Shown here: piece by piece, positions 21,874 through 33,849 of the stretch
Layout: every line of letters starts with the position of its first letter
Numbering within the stretch: the stretch's first letter is position 1
Assembly (NCBI GenBank): GCA_030765055.1
Contig: CM060950.1
Coordinates: 278,730,868 to 278,794,867 of the forward strand
DNA from: Mantis religiosa
Taxonomy: Eukaryota; Arthropoda; Insecta; Mantodea; Mantidae
Direction: 5' to 3'
Length of the DNA: 64,000 nt
The notes under the pieces: generated by a model
The model's input: the letters and a program-made list of their open reading frames with translations, nothing else
Told to the model about the DNA's origin: nothing
The model's database searches: none
Made by a program: the position numbers and the translations under genes

Positions 21874-21945
21874 GCCCTCTTGGCCTAATGGATAAGGCGT
21901 CGGACTCCTAATCCGAAGATTGCGGGTTCGAATCCCGCCGGGGGT
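21874..21945 (+). tRNA. tRNA-Arg(CCU)-like gene, one acceptor mispair
   Basis: Same sequence as 17659 in the D, anticodon and T arms with anticodon CCU. Position 7 is T (GCCCTCT), so the last acceptor pair is lost. Both Pol III boxes are intact and a T4 run follows. It might still fold and be transcribed. Confidence 0.6.
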
Positions 21946-22399
21946 TATATTTTGGCTTCGTTTTGGTAATCTCGAAACCGCGCATTATGAATAATTAATA
22001 CTAATATACTTTCAGAAAGATCATTCCGTAATAAGGGATTTTTATATAAAATTAAGAGGATCACACACACTATAAGTAACCCAACAGCTCTGAGCCCCAT
22101 GTCACTGGTTCAAAGCCGTCGCAGTATCTAACATTTTTTCCGTTAAAAATCTTTAGCAGAGAACCCGTTAAATAGGAAATATACAAAGTGGTCAGATGTC
22201 GTTCATAAAAAGGTTAGTATTAATAGCATATCAACTTTGACGCATGGGCTTCTTATCAACAGTAAGATATGATTACACACGCATAATATACCACGAGGTG
22301 CTGAGAACTACAAAAGTTAAGTGCCTCCATGAATAAAAACTCATTATTAACAACAGTAAGTAATACTAATACGATTTTATAATTATAAACGCCTATGTA
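21946..22399 (+). repeat. Body of tRNA-Arg module, truncated (block Q)
   Basis: Follows the module order up to ACGCCTATGTAC, then changes abruptly to unrelated sequence. The missing remainder, including the CT tract, does not reappear; only the next head (23577) does. Confidence 0.7.
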
Positions 22400-23499
22400 C
22401 ACTGGTATTAACTTGAGGTGGCAGCTGAGTAAATCTGCGAAGTACAAGCATTGGTCTGTTACCAATTCTGAAAGGAGACTGAGGATGATTTTGTACACGT
22501 GGAGCCATTGATAGTTCATGAATCAACTACTCCAGGTGTATAAATCAACTTTAGTCATCTTTCAAGTTTAGCATGAGACTAATTCTTCTCTTGCGCATCT
22601 TTACTCAGGTGTGGGTGTGGGATTAGGTGTGCGGAGGTACCTAAACTCCCGTTTAGGCGAAGGAGAAACCAAGGTAGTGTACTGGAAATTCGTAACCTCT
22701 AACCCGAGGAATACTGGAGCGAGCTCAAAATGCGCATCCCTCAACCAACAGGAAACACATTTCCGCAGGGAACAGTCTCCACGCACGGCCGACAAGTGCG
22801 GGGGTGTTTTGCCTGACCCCTCACCTCTAAGAAGAACCCCCATCGAGGGTATCAGTTCGGGTCGGGAGCCCGGGATCGCCAATTCCCGTACCCACCACAG
22901 TAGGCCCCTGAGGGAATACAGATAAGGGTCTACAGTATTCTTGCTTAGCTAATGCTTAGATAAACTTATATCGGAGTTACATAAACACTTACATTACAGG
23001 AAAATACAGCAATATTGCCGATAGCGTGAGTGAACACCTAACCACAAACTGCCAGCGAGACAGATATATGTGACCAATTACAAACATCTGGTACAATCGG
23101 ATGAATACCAAAATTGCTGTTTTAAGGTCCAGCATCTTCCAAGGATATGACAAGTTTTCGCTAACCCAAAATTCCTTCCACAGGGAAATATTCCCTGCAC
23201 TAAGTTTATGCAAATTAATTGTTGACACAAAACATGGAAAAACTAAGCAGTGTGAGTAAATCTGTTAAGATTATTAAACCAGTTAAGTGAAAAATCTGTA
23301 AAACAAAAGGCTATTTTAATATCGTTTGTTGTTTATCAATATGACAACCGGGAATTTTCTTTCCGTTAGGGAGTATTTTTGCGTGTTATATGCATGGTAG
23401 CGGAAGTAATGTACTGCACCGATGAATCTTGGTACAGAGTTGTCACCGATAATTGATATACTGAGCCACACTGAATACCTTTTTTTTTTTGAAAATGAG

Positions 23500-23537
<38 letters not shown>

Positions 23538-23570
23538 CTCAGGTGCGATCGTTTAAGAAACAACTAGGTG
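22400..23570. other. Unrecognised 1.2-kb insert with a GC-rich core
   Basis: Interrupts the tRNA-Arg module and has no counterpart in the other modules. The core (about 22600-22925) is much richer in G and C than its surroundings and has one open frame on each strand (plus 22611-22925; minus 22601-22882), neither of which I recognise. The right part is AT-rich and ends in a T10 run (23480-23489) and a TG tract. It may be a decayed transposable element. I see no TSD. Confidence 0.4.
23500..23535. repeat. (TG)n microsatellite
   Basis: Pure TG tract near the right end of the unrecognised insert. Confidence 0.95.
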
Positions 23571-23576
23571 TGTAAC

Positions 23577-23640
23577 AAATCTCGTGTTCTAATGGATAAG
23601 GTATCGGACTCCTAATCTGGGATTCGAGTCCCGTCGGAGG
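23577..23640 (+). pseudogene. Decayed tRNA-Arg head
   Basis: TCTAATGGATAAGGTATCGG, ACTCCTAATC and a B box GATTCGAGTCC remain; the variable and T-arm regions have lost several bases. Confidence 0.7.
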
Positions 23641-24279
23641 CCATTTTCTGCCTGCTGTTTGGTAATCTCTATAGCGCTCATTTGCTTCAATTGATTCTAA
23701 TACACTTGTATAAATATAATTACGCTTATAGGAAACCTTTTCTTTATATTCACTGGGAAACACCCAAACTGTATAACTGATATGCCACCTGTTGCTTTCC
23801 GAGTCTGGGGTTTCAAACCCGGTTAAAGACTATTCTTTTTGCTGTCAAATATTTTAGCATGTTGTCCGCTGTGTTGCAAATACACCAGGTGGTCAACTAT
23901 CGTCTAATTAGGGCTAGTAAAATGACATCAAACTAGACAAAGGCGCTATTGATCAATATTAAGGGGCCTTTCACGAACAATATAAAGTGAATCGCTGGGA
24001 ATTACTTTAATTATAGTGAAACCATAGATAAAATACTCAATATTAATTTCAGAAATGGATGCTCATAATCTTGTATAGGTATAATTCTCTATACAGCTGA
24101 GTCCTTTTATGCTTGCCTATTCCACAGAGTAATGAGTATGGTGTAATAAAGGGCTATTTTATTTTATAACCTCTCTCTCTCTCCCTCACCCTCTCTTTTT
24201 CTTTCTGTCGGTCAACCTCTGACTGAAGTGAAGCGACAATTCTACTCATATAGCATAAAGAGCACGAAAGGGAACACAA
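23641..24279 (+). repeat. Body of tRNA-Arg module
   Basis: Joins two heads 703 bp apart. Its sequence is intermediate between the module body and the second half of the CA unit (for example AAACTGTATAACTGATATGCC and GGGTTTCAAACCCGGTT near 23810). It therefore supports the view that both descend from one ancestral tandem repeat. Confidence 0.7.
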
Positions 24280-24352
24280 GCCCTCGTGGCCTAATTGGAT
24301 AGGGCATCGGACTCCGAAACCGAAGATTGCGGTTTCGAGTCCCGCCGGGGGC
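24280..24352 (+). pseudogene. tRNA-Arg-like copy with altered anticodon arm
   Basis: Acceptor, D arm (one extra T) and T arm are recognisable. The anticodon loop reads ACTCCGAAA between TCGG and CCGA, so the CCU anticodon and the 7-nt loop are gone. A T6 run follows (24355-24360). Confidence 0.7.
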
Positions 24353-24893
24353 ACTTTTTTGGCTTCGTTTTGTTAATCTCGAAACCACGCACTATCAGTA
24401 ATCAGTATTAATATACTTTTATAAAGATAATTAAGTATAATGAGTTTCTTATATAAAATTGTAAACCTCATAAACTGTAAGTAACATGCCAGCTCTGAGT
24501 CCCGATATTACTGGTTCAAACCCGTCGCAGTACCTAACATTATTTCCCGGTTAATTATCTTTACCATGGCGTCCGTTAAATAGGGAATACACCATGTGGT
24601 CAGGTGTCGTGGATTTAGGGCTGATAAAAGTACATTAAGCTAGACATAGGAGCATCCCATCATCATTATGACACCTTTTACTCATAATACGCAATGGGCT
24701 GCTGAAAACTACAGAAGTTAAGTGCCTCCATATATAAAAACTCATTAATTTCAACAAGAATTGCTAACACGCTTTTAGAAATATAATTCCGTATATAACT
24801 GAGAACTTTAATTTATACCTCTTCAACATAGCTAACGAGCTATGGTACGAGAGGTGACAGGGCTATGTTATTTACATGCCCTGTCTCTCCTTC

Positions 24894-24959
<66 letters not shown>

Positions 24960-25030
24960 GTCTCTCTGCCTGACCCTATATCTGTGTACGGCAGTTGATC
25001 TTTTGATGTGTAACACGAACGTGTGTAGTA
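24353..25030 (+). repeat. Body of tRNA-Arg module
   Basis: Complete module body between heads 751 bp apart, closely similar to 33074-33725. Contains the second B-box-like stretch (TGGTTCAAACCCGTC near 24510) and a CT tract. Confidence 0.75.
24896..24956. repeat. (TC)n microsatellite
   Basis: Pure TC tract at the CT-rich position of the module. Confidence 0.96.
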
Positions 25031-25101
25031 GTCCACGTGATCTAACGGATAAGGAATCGTACTCCTAATCATTGGATACTGGTTTAGGGTCGTGCCGGGG
25101 T
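25031..25101 (+). pseudogene. Decayed tRNA-Arg head
   Basis: TCTAACGGATAAGGAATCG and ACTCCTAATC persist, the B box is lost (GGTTTAGGGTCG). It shares these very changes with the head at 33726, so the two are recent duplicates. Confidence 0.7.
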
Positions 25102-25158
25102 TTATTTTCTGCCTTCTCTTTGGTAATCTTGAAACCGCTCACTGTCGACAGTTAACTC

Positions 25159-25594
25159 TGTCGCGAACACATTCATTAGGAAAGCGCGGTGCGGGAGTGA
25201 TATGGGATGGATGATGCCGGGCGGAGATAAACAGCTTTTCTAAGCAGATAAACATAGCGCGGAAATAAAAGTTATTCCAAACAAATAAAGAGATAAATGG
25301 AATATTCTAGTGACACCCTGATTGTCTTACATAACATTCGATTTGTTGTTTGTTCCACAAATATCTAGTAACATGAGTCATGGTACATTTAAGAAAGCTG
25401 TTACTAGCTAGGGGACAGTTGTAAAGACAACCGTAAACAGGAACTGTAACAAGAGTTGTTGTAAACAGTGGAAGATGAGCAAGCTCTTTGTTGTGGTCAA
25501 TGACCTTGGTAATCTGTAATTGTGTATGTGACTTCATCCTGCTACTCTACGTGTATTTCTACGGAAATAAAGAACATTTTGAATTTCTGCAACT
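25159..25594 (+). mobile_element. Ty3/gypsy LTR (LTR1, 5' of gag)
   Basis: Begins TGTCGCGAACACAT and is similar along its whole length to 33854-34287. It carries AATAAAG stretches near 25268 and 25566. Compared with LTR3 it lacks the last ~35 bases (TTCTACGAACCC...GTCACA) and passes straight to the primer-binding region. Its left flank (CAGTTAACTC) is the same module tail that borders LTR3, so the pair arose by duplication of the whole block and not as two independent insertions. Confidence 0.75.
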
Positions 25595-25600
25595 AGGAGT

Positions 25601-25616
25601 TGGTGTCAGCAAGTGG
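25601..25616 (+). other. Probable primer-binding region
   Basis: TGGTGTCAGCAAGTGG lies just inside LTR1 and 11 bases before the gag ATG. The position and the TGGTGTCA...GTGG form are what Ty3/gypsy elements show at the start of the internal region. The tRNA primer is not assigned. Confidence 0.5.
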
Positions 25617-25627
25617 AACGTTAAACG

Positions 25628-26489
25628 ATGGACATGACATTGGAAAAGATTCTGTTGAAGATCACCGATGTGACCACAGAATTGAAGGTTGCGAACGAAG
25701 CCCTCGTCGCCAAATTTGAGGAGCAGTAGGCCGGCGTAAAGAAGGACGTCACGGAGTTGGGCGAGCGCATCGAGGACCTGGCGAGCTGCGTTAACTACCT
25801 GGACGGAAAGGCCGACAGCAACACCAAGTCACTTAAAGCCAAGGTAAAGGACATCGTCGGCAGGAGCTTGAAGGTCATGATGGCCGACACGGCGAGACAC
25901 GACACATCTGTGCTCGTCAAACCTCACTAATACGACGGCCCGACAACTTTCGAAGAGCTCAGCCGCCAGTTCGAAACACTGCCCAAGCACAACAAGAGGT
26001 CACAGGAGGAAGAAGCCGCATAGCTAATAGCCAGTTACCAGGGACGGGTCGCAGAAATCCTAAACGCGGCCCAGGCAGCGTCGGTGCCCTATGATATCTG
26101 GGAAGCCCTGGTAAACCTATTCGGAAACCACCGCCTAATCGCAGGCTACCGAAGCAACCTGAAATCAAGGTCACAACAGCCAGGGGAGACACTGCCGAAA
26201 ATCGCAATGGCAACTGAGCAGCTGGCCAGCGAAGCATTATTCGACCTCCCAACCGATTTCGAATCTCAAGAGGCAGGCTACCCATTCGTGGACGGGGGCG
26301 AGACACCGAAGTACGTCAGCGCCTAATGCTCTTCGACTACAAAACTTTCCATGAGGCGTTAACAGCAGCATTGAGGATGGAGGCGGCCAAGCTGACGGCT
26401 ACCCCAACAACGCAAATCTAGAGTATCCGCTATTATGGAGATCGAAGACCAGTCGGGGTTCGCTGGCACACACCTAGTTTCCTGTGTTA
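25628..26489 (+). pseudogene. Ty3/gypsy gag pseudogene, copy 2
   Basis: Starts at ATG 25628, just after LTR1, and reads MDMTLEKILLKITDVT, a heptad-like N-terminal helix, then a capsid-type region (TTFEELSRQFETLPKHNKRS, near 25942; FGNHRLIAGY near 26120). Stops occur early (for example in GAGGAGCAGTAG near 25728) and a frameshift lies near 26300. The sequence ends inside the expected zinc knuckle (near 26484), where unrelated DNA begins; copy 1 at 18458 shows what is missing. Confidence 0.85.
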
Positions 26490-27703
26490 GGGGTGTGTCC
26501 TGTTTTCGGACAATGTCTGCAACACCTTCTTTGAAAATGGAAGTAACATCAAGGTATTCAGTATTTAATTGCTGAAACAGTAATGGTCCTCTTTGTCCAT
26601 TCGTCTTAATTTTATCGAAGCGCAAGTCGGTTCGCGAGTGGAAAACTAAGCAGGAGGGAAGCGGCTGCAACGGCGGCGCTGGTGCCGTTAAGAGCGTGCC
26701 CACTTAATCTGATGGCATCGTATAAATATTAGAAGTTCAAACGAATAACATCAAATATCTCAAAACGGTTAAGTACACAAAAATAGCTTATGGCACATAA
26801 AGTGTGGATTTTAACGAGACCTACACGCTTTGTAGTAACATTTTCTCTGTATAACCCTGAAGCTTTCCTGGGATATACTCTGGAATCAAGATAGCTGAAA
26901 GGACGATTAAAAGCCACGAATCGGTAGCGTAGATTACTCCCAACATAAGGATATTTAAGAAACTGTTATAAACACTAAATCGATGTAACATAAAATTCAA
27001 CTAAAGTAAAACACTAAGAATACTCGCATCACTGAGCAAAAGACTGTTTACTTTAAATTAAATGCCAGTTCAGCTCCTCTTGGAAACCAGCTTTAACATG
27101 TAAATCAGTCGGCTTAAGTAGCACAGATATATACATCCTGATTACCCAATTAAGTAGTTATGTTTCTCCGATTTAATTAGTTTACTACACTCACAGCATC
27201 TGCTGACCTGACATTTCATTTACTGAAGTCTTTTGTTCAGTAATGATAGTATTGGTAATGTTTTTCTTTGTTGATTTTTGTGTTACATCTATTTGCTGTT
27301 TATAATATGTCTTATAAATATTGTGACTTTGTGGTTTCGTAGAATTAAAATTCTAATTCGTAGAAATTCCAAACGCTCTTTATTTCAAGTTAAAAGACAC
27401 TGTTCAACACTGACCACCAGAATGGCGTAACACACACAAACGCAATCTTCAAAGCCGTCTGCCACACGACCACACTGCACAATTAACAGTTCTCGACTCT
27501 CCTCTCTGCTAGCCTCTCTCTTATTTACAACCGAAGCATCGTTTCTCGAAAGTTGGCAAAGCTTCAGGGCCTTTCACAGAGAGGGAACTGTTTAGATATC
27601 TCTCTGGCTCTTTCTCTCCACGCCTCCGTCTCTCCCTCGGCCAGCGTCAAGCGTTCTCCCAAGTGTAGGCGTGGTTTGGGGGCTATCGATCTGTTCCTTT
27701 CTC

Positions 27704-27705
<2 letters not shown>

Positions 27706-27787
<82 letters not shown>
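27706..27787. repeat. (CT)n microsatellite
   Basis: Long CT tract. Confidence 0.97.
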
Positions 27788-27789
<2 letters not shown>

Positions 27790-28026
27790 CATATAACAAG
27801 CGCCTCGCGACAATATCCAGATGATGGGAGCGAGCTACGTTCCCCAAACGTCGATTTCTAATCGTCTTTTCATCTGACTTGTTAACTGAGAAGTTCTTGA
27901 ATATTTTGTGTATAGTTTACCAATTATACAAACGTCATTAAGAATGAAGAATTCTTCTGAGTATGTTCTTAGAAAATCAGAGATAGACATTTTACTTATC
28001 ATAAAACAATTTTGTGGGAAGTACTT

Positions 28027-28245
28027 TAATAAATATTGATGGAAATTATCATTTCTTTCACACTAGCCGTGTGTAGGCTACGGTTTGAATGAGCAGAGCC
28101 AGACTACAAAATTCACTGCCATAGCCGGGATATGACCCAGGAATCTCCCGCTCTCCGTGCGGTTGCCCTAAACCACTGAGCTACTATGGCGAACATACCG
28201 ACATGATATTACATTCTCCAGCTGACTCTTAGGTTTCCTCACGCT
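28027..28245 (-). mobile_element. Single diverged copy of the 313-bp tRNA-like (SINE-like) repeat
   Basis: Matches the array at 10928-14062 on both sides of its tRNA-like part: TCTTTCACACTAGCCGTGTG at 28053-28072 and ACATTCTCCAGCTGACTC near 28212. It is an independent, older-looking insertion, which shows that the family exists as dispersed single units and is not just a local tandem repeat. Confidence 0.75.
28118..28190 (-). pseudogene. tRNA-like head of the dispersed SINE-like copy
   Basis: 73 nt with fully paired acceptor GCCATAG/CTATGGC, a consensus A box (TAGCTCAGTGG) and a B-box-like GGGTCATATCC. Anticodon loop ACGGAGA sits between CCGC and GCGG, again giving GGA without U33. Its A box is closer to a true tRNA than that of the array copies. 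Confidence 0.7.
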
Positions 28246-28440
28246 TACCTCACGCTATATAGAAGTACTGCAATCTTTTATTATGATGTGCAGTATCACT
28301 TTATTAGTAATGCTGTTATAAATAAAATTCTACTCATTCTCCACTTGAAATGATGAACACTTATAGCACAACACTTTTACTCTTGCATGTTCTTTGGAGA
28401 TAAATTTGTGACACCCATTTCAGTTTATCATTATCACTGT

Positions 28441-30896
28441 TATATATCTATCCTAAAGCTTGCTGGAAACTGTAGCCCCTTTCAAAGCGTATATCGTCCA
28501 ATAGGAATGTAATACCACGTCTTACTTCCACAAAATGCAATTCTGTGCCAACGCAACACCTGAGGCCCTGGCCGGAAGGCTTATTGGAGAGGCCGCCCGA
28601 CCACCTGACTACAGAACAGCTGCAGAAATTTCGACAGCTGCTGAGGCGATACCAGCGCGTCTTTAGCCAACGCAGCAATGACTACTGCCGCACGGATCAA
28701 GTGCTTCACCGCATCAACACCGCAGACGCCCGGCCTATTCGGCAACCACTTAGACGCGTTCCGCTGGTGGAACAAGATGCGGTACGGGTATGCTAGTTGA
28801 CATGAAATCTAGGGGAGTGATTAAGGGTCTGACAGCCCTTAGTGTTCCACCGTAGTCCTGGTGTGGAAGAAGAACGGCGAGCTACGCTTCTGCGTGGACT
28901 ACAGGAAGCTGAACGCTGTCACCCGGAAGGACTGTTTCCCCTTACCCCAGAATGAAACACCCTGGATAAGCTAGCTAGTGCAAAGTGGTTGTCGACCCTG
29001 GACCTGAAGTCGGGTTACTGGCAGATGACTCTAGACCCGAAAGACAAGGATAATACTGTATACTCGACAGGCCAAGGGCTTTGGGATTTCCTAAACAGGC
29101 GGCGGCTTCGTTGTGGACACCGACGCCAGCAAACATTGCATTGGAGCCGTCCTATCCCTAGCCCAGGACGGCCACAAGCGTGTGATAACCTACTACAGCA
29201 AGACACTATCCAAGGCAGAGAAGAACTACTACGTCTCCCGGCGAGATTTACTGGCGATAGTAAAAACATTGCTGAACTTCCACAAGTACATGTATGGTCA
29301 GCCATTCCACCTGAGGACTGACCACTCCGCCCTAACCTGGCTACTGAGCGATATAAATCTGGGAGGCCAGACGGCACACTGGGTACTGAGGCTGCAAGAG
29401 TGCGACTTCACCTCTGAACATCCTAGAGGGAAGAGCCGCGGTAACGCTGACTCCATGTCCCGAAGATCCTGTCCAGGGCGTTCAGCCAATGCACAGGAGT
29501 GGAAGAGAAGGAGCATGCCGCAGCTGTGCGAGTTTTCATGGCAGTGCCTGTGGATGGCTGGGATAGCACAGGCCTGATGAGGGAGCAGTTCGCGGATGCA
29601 CACTTGGGCCACCCTTGAGGTAAGTGGAAGCAGGGCAAGACCAACGTGGGAGTTCATCGCCCCAAAAAGTCGTAATGGGCCCAATGGGACACACTGAATA
29701 CAAGAGAGGGCGTGCTGTTCCGGGTATGGGTATCGCCCGATGGGAAGACGCAGAGAGAACAGTTGGTACTTCCCAAAGTATGACCCCGGAGGTCTTGGAC
29801 GAAGAGCACGCCAGTACTTCAGGAGGACACCTGAAAGGAAACCGAACTATCCACAAACGCCGAAAGCACTACTACTAGCTGAGGCTCCGAGCAGACGCTG
29901 AGAGATGGTGCCGTCAATGTCACGTGTACGCAGGCGAGTCGCGGCCGCCAGACTAGTAGCCGGGATCGCATGCAGCAGTGTAACGTCAGATCGCCATTCG
30001 AAAGGACCGCCTTCGACATAGCTGGAACATTACCAGTTTCCGATCAAGGCAACAAGTACCTGATGGTAGTCGTGGACTACTTCACCATGTGGCTGGAGGT
30101 GTATGCCATCCCGAACCAGGAGGCGAAACAATCACAAAGTGACTCGTGGATCAAGTGTTCTGCCAAATTGAGGTGCCGATTTGGGGAGCTCCACAGCAAC
30201 CAGGGCACTAGTTTTGAATTCAACTTGATAAGGAGGCACTGGAAAGACTTGGAGTGAACAATACCCGCACAACACCTCTACATTACCAGTCGGGTAGCAT
30301 GGTCGAAAAATACATCAAGTCCTTAGAGGAGCACCTGAGCAATGTCGTGTCTAGTCATCAGCGAGACTGGGACGTCAATATGCCACTGTTCATGCTGGCC
30401 TATCACTCGTCTACACACGACACCACTGGGATGACGCCAGCCAGTTTACTATTCGGCCATAGGTTACGCCTCCCCTGTGATCTGGCTTTTGGAAGCCCCC
30501 CGTATACAAAACAGCCAGCAACCGAGTATTTGGAGAACCTGGTGGATGGTCTCCAAGACATGCATGAAATGGCTCGTCAGATCCTCCAGAATGCGAGCGT
30601 CCGAATGAAGACCCGATACGACAGGCAAGTCAACAGGCAAGGGCACCAGCAGCGTGACCTACTCTGGTTGTATCGCCCTAACCCGAATCAACTGACGCGG
30701 CACGAAACTTCACCAGCGTGGCAAGGACCGTACCGGGTGCTGAAGTGGATTAAGGACATGGTCTACCGCATCCAGAAGCGGCCCCGAGGGAAGATGATGT
30801 GGTACACCAATTTGGTCTGGCCCGCTACGATTGTGCTGTTCGGGAGGACCAGCCTTGAGGAGGGAGCAGTGTTGCGAAGTCGTTATCTACGATAGG
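28441..30896 (+). pseudogene. Ty3/gypsy pol pseudogene (RT-RNase H-integrase)
   Basis: Order of domains: linker and RT fingers (28530-29090: QHLRPWPEGL, FRQLLRRYQRVFS, FCVDYRKLNAVTRKD, LDLKSGYWQM), RNase H (29098-29460: VDTDASKHCIGAVLS, LRTDHSALTWLL), integrase (about 29830-30480) with a CRQC zinc half near 29912, catalytic Asp in TAFDIAG at 30014, HSNQG near 30193 where HSDQG is usual, and VEK Glu at 30304, then a GPYRVL motif near 30728. The RT palm with its YxDD box is absent: the fingers join RNase H at about 29090. Stops and frameshifts are frequent. The C-terminus (EEGAVLRSRYLR) overlaps the polypurine tract and LTR start. Confidence 0.88.
30857..30869 (+). other. Polypurine tract of the gypsy element
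   Basis: GAGGAGGGAGCAG immediately precedes the TGTTGCG start of the LTR, the expected site for plus-strand priming. Confidence 0.7.
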
Positions 30897-31301
30897 GTGG
30901 ATAGTGTATACGAAGAGCCGGCAGATAAAGATAACATACGGATACTCTATCCCGATATCCGGATACTCTTATTGCCGTCCCAGATAGGGTTTCACTGTTT
31001 GGAGGGTTCTAGTGATGTCTTGACTGGGAGAGAATAGTTGTTTTTCTTATTCGTTTGAGAAACCTCTCGAATTTATAAATGTGATATGTAAGAGATTGTG
31101 AAACGCCAGCAGAGAGTGGTTGTAAAGACATTAACAAGAGTTTTGTGAAACACTGAGGTGGCAGTAAAAAGCTGTGAAGAGTTGTAACGAGACCTGATGT
31201 TGTAATCAAAACTTTTGTTATTGAAATGGACCTTGGTGCCGCAGGCTATGATATGTGATGTAATTCTGCTGACTTGCATTGTTTTTCTACGCAATCTCAC
31301 A
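30870..31301 (+). mobile_element. Ty3/gypsy 3' LTR (LTR2), diverged
   Basis: Begins TGTTGCGAAGTCG directly after the polypurine tract and ends TTCTACGCAATCTCACA, like the other LTR ends in the window. Scattered blocks align with LTR1 and LTR3 (GGTTGTAAAGACA near 31117, GACCTTGGT near 31229, TTTTTCTACG near 31281). It is far more diverged from LTR1 than LTR3 is, so LTR1 and LTR2 are unlikely to be a simple pair made in one insertion. The CA unit follows at once. Confidence 0.65.
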
Positions 31302-33001
<1,700 letters not shown>

Positions 33002-33073
33002 GCCCTCGTGGCCTAATGGATAAGGCATCGGACTCCTAATCCGAAGATTGCGGGTTCGAATCCCGTCGGGGGT
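33002..33073 (+). tRNA. tRNA-Arg(CCU)-like gene, foldable, repeat-embedded
   Basis: Cloverleaf with acceptor GCCCTCG/CGGGGGT, D stem GCCT/AGGC, anticodon loop CTCCTAA (CCU), T stem GCGGG/CCCGT closing with a G-U pair. A box TGGCCTAATGG and B box GGTTCGAATCC are intact; a T6 run lies at about 33077-33082. It differs from the 17659 copy by three bases, all tolerated by pairing or located in loops. Confidence 0.7.
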
Positions 33074-33725
33074 TATTTTTTGGCTTCGTTTCGGTAATAT
33101 CGAAATCACGCATTATCAGTAATCAATATTAATACAATTTTTAAAAGCTAATTACGCATAAGTTTTTTTTTAATAAATTTGTCAAGCACACAAACTGTAT
33201 AAGTAACATGCCAAATCTGAGTCCCCATATCACTGGTTCAAACCCTTCGCAGTACCTAAGATTTTTTCCCCTTAAATATATTTAGCATGGGGTCCATTAA
33301 ATAGGGAATACAATAAGTGGTCAGGTGTCGTAGATTTAGGGCTCATAAAAGCACATCAAGCTGGACATAGAGGCTCCTCATCATCATTAAGACTCATTTT
33401 ACTCATAATACGCCATCGGCTGCTGAGAACTACAGAAGTTAAGGTCCTCCATATATAAAAACTCATTAATTTTAACAAGAATTGCCAACAGGCTTTTATA
33501 AATATAATTCCGGATATAACTGACAACTTTCATTTACAGCTGCTCAACATACCTAGCGGGTTATGGTACAAGAAGCGAAAATGCTATGTTACTTCGAAGC
33601 ACCCTCCCTCCCTCAATCCCTCCCTCTGTCGATCCCTTCCCCTCTCCGCTATCATTCTCTCAACCTGACCCTCTATCTGCGTGCGGCAATTGATCTATTT
33701 AGGCGTAACGCGACCGTGTATGGTA
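33074..33725 (+). repeat. Body of tRNA-Arg module (island 2, right end)
   Basis: Matches 24353-25030 block by block, including GGGCTCATAAAAGCACATCA near 33339 and the CCTCCATATATAAAAACTCA block near 33446. The CT-rich part (33600-33660) is a degenerate CCCTCCCTC stretch, not a pure tract. Confidence 0.75.
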
Positions 33726-33796
33726 GACCCCATGATCTAACGGATAAGGCATCGTACTCCTAATCCATGGATCGTGGTTTAGGGTCGTGTCGGGGT
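33726..33796 (+). pseudogene. Decayed tRNA-Arg head
   Basis: Shares with 25031-25101 the changes TCTAACGGATAAGG, ATCGTACTCC and GGTTTAGGGTCG; no foldable T arm. Confidence 0.7.
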
Positions 33797-33849
33797 TTAT
33801 TTTCTGCCTTCTTTTTAGTAATCTTGAAACAGCTCACTATCAACAGTTA

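Larger units (their letters stand above)
26490..28440. other. Unrecognised ~1.95-kb segment between gag and pol
   Basis: Replaces the expected gag 3' end and protease region. Contents: AT-rich non-coding DNA, a block near 26650-26700 rich in GGCGGC, a long CT tract and a diverged tRNA-like SINE. Short open frames on both strands show no motif I recognise. It may be one or more nested insertions. Confidence 0.45.

Noticed and set aside
22611..22925. A 104-codon open frame as a gene or exon
   Set aside because: The opposite strand is equally open, no motif is recognisable and the flanks show no convincing gene structure; kept only as an unknown insert.
29113..29577. An intact RNase H gene
   Set aside because: It is one open piece of the broken gypsy pol; neighbouring RT and integrase parts are in other frames with stops.
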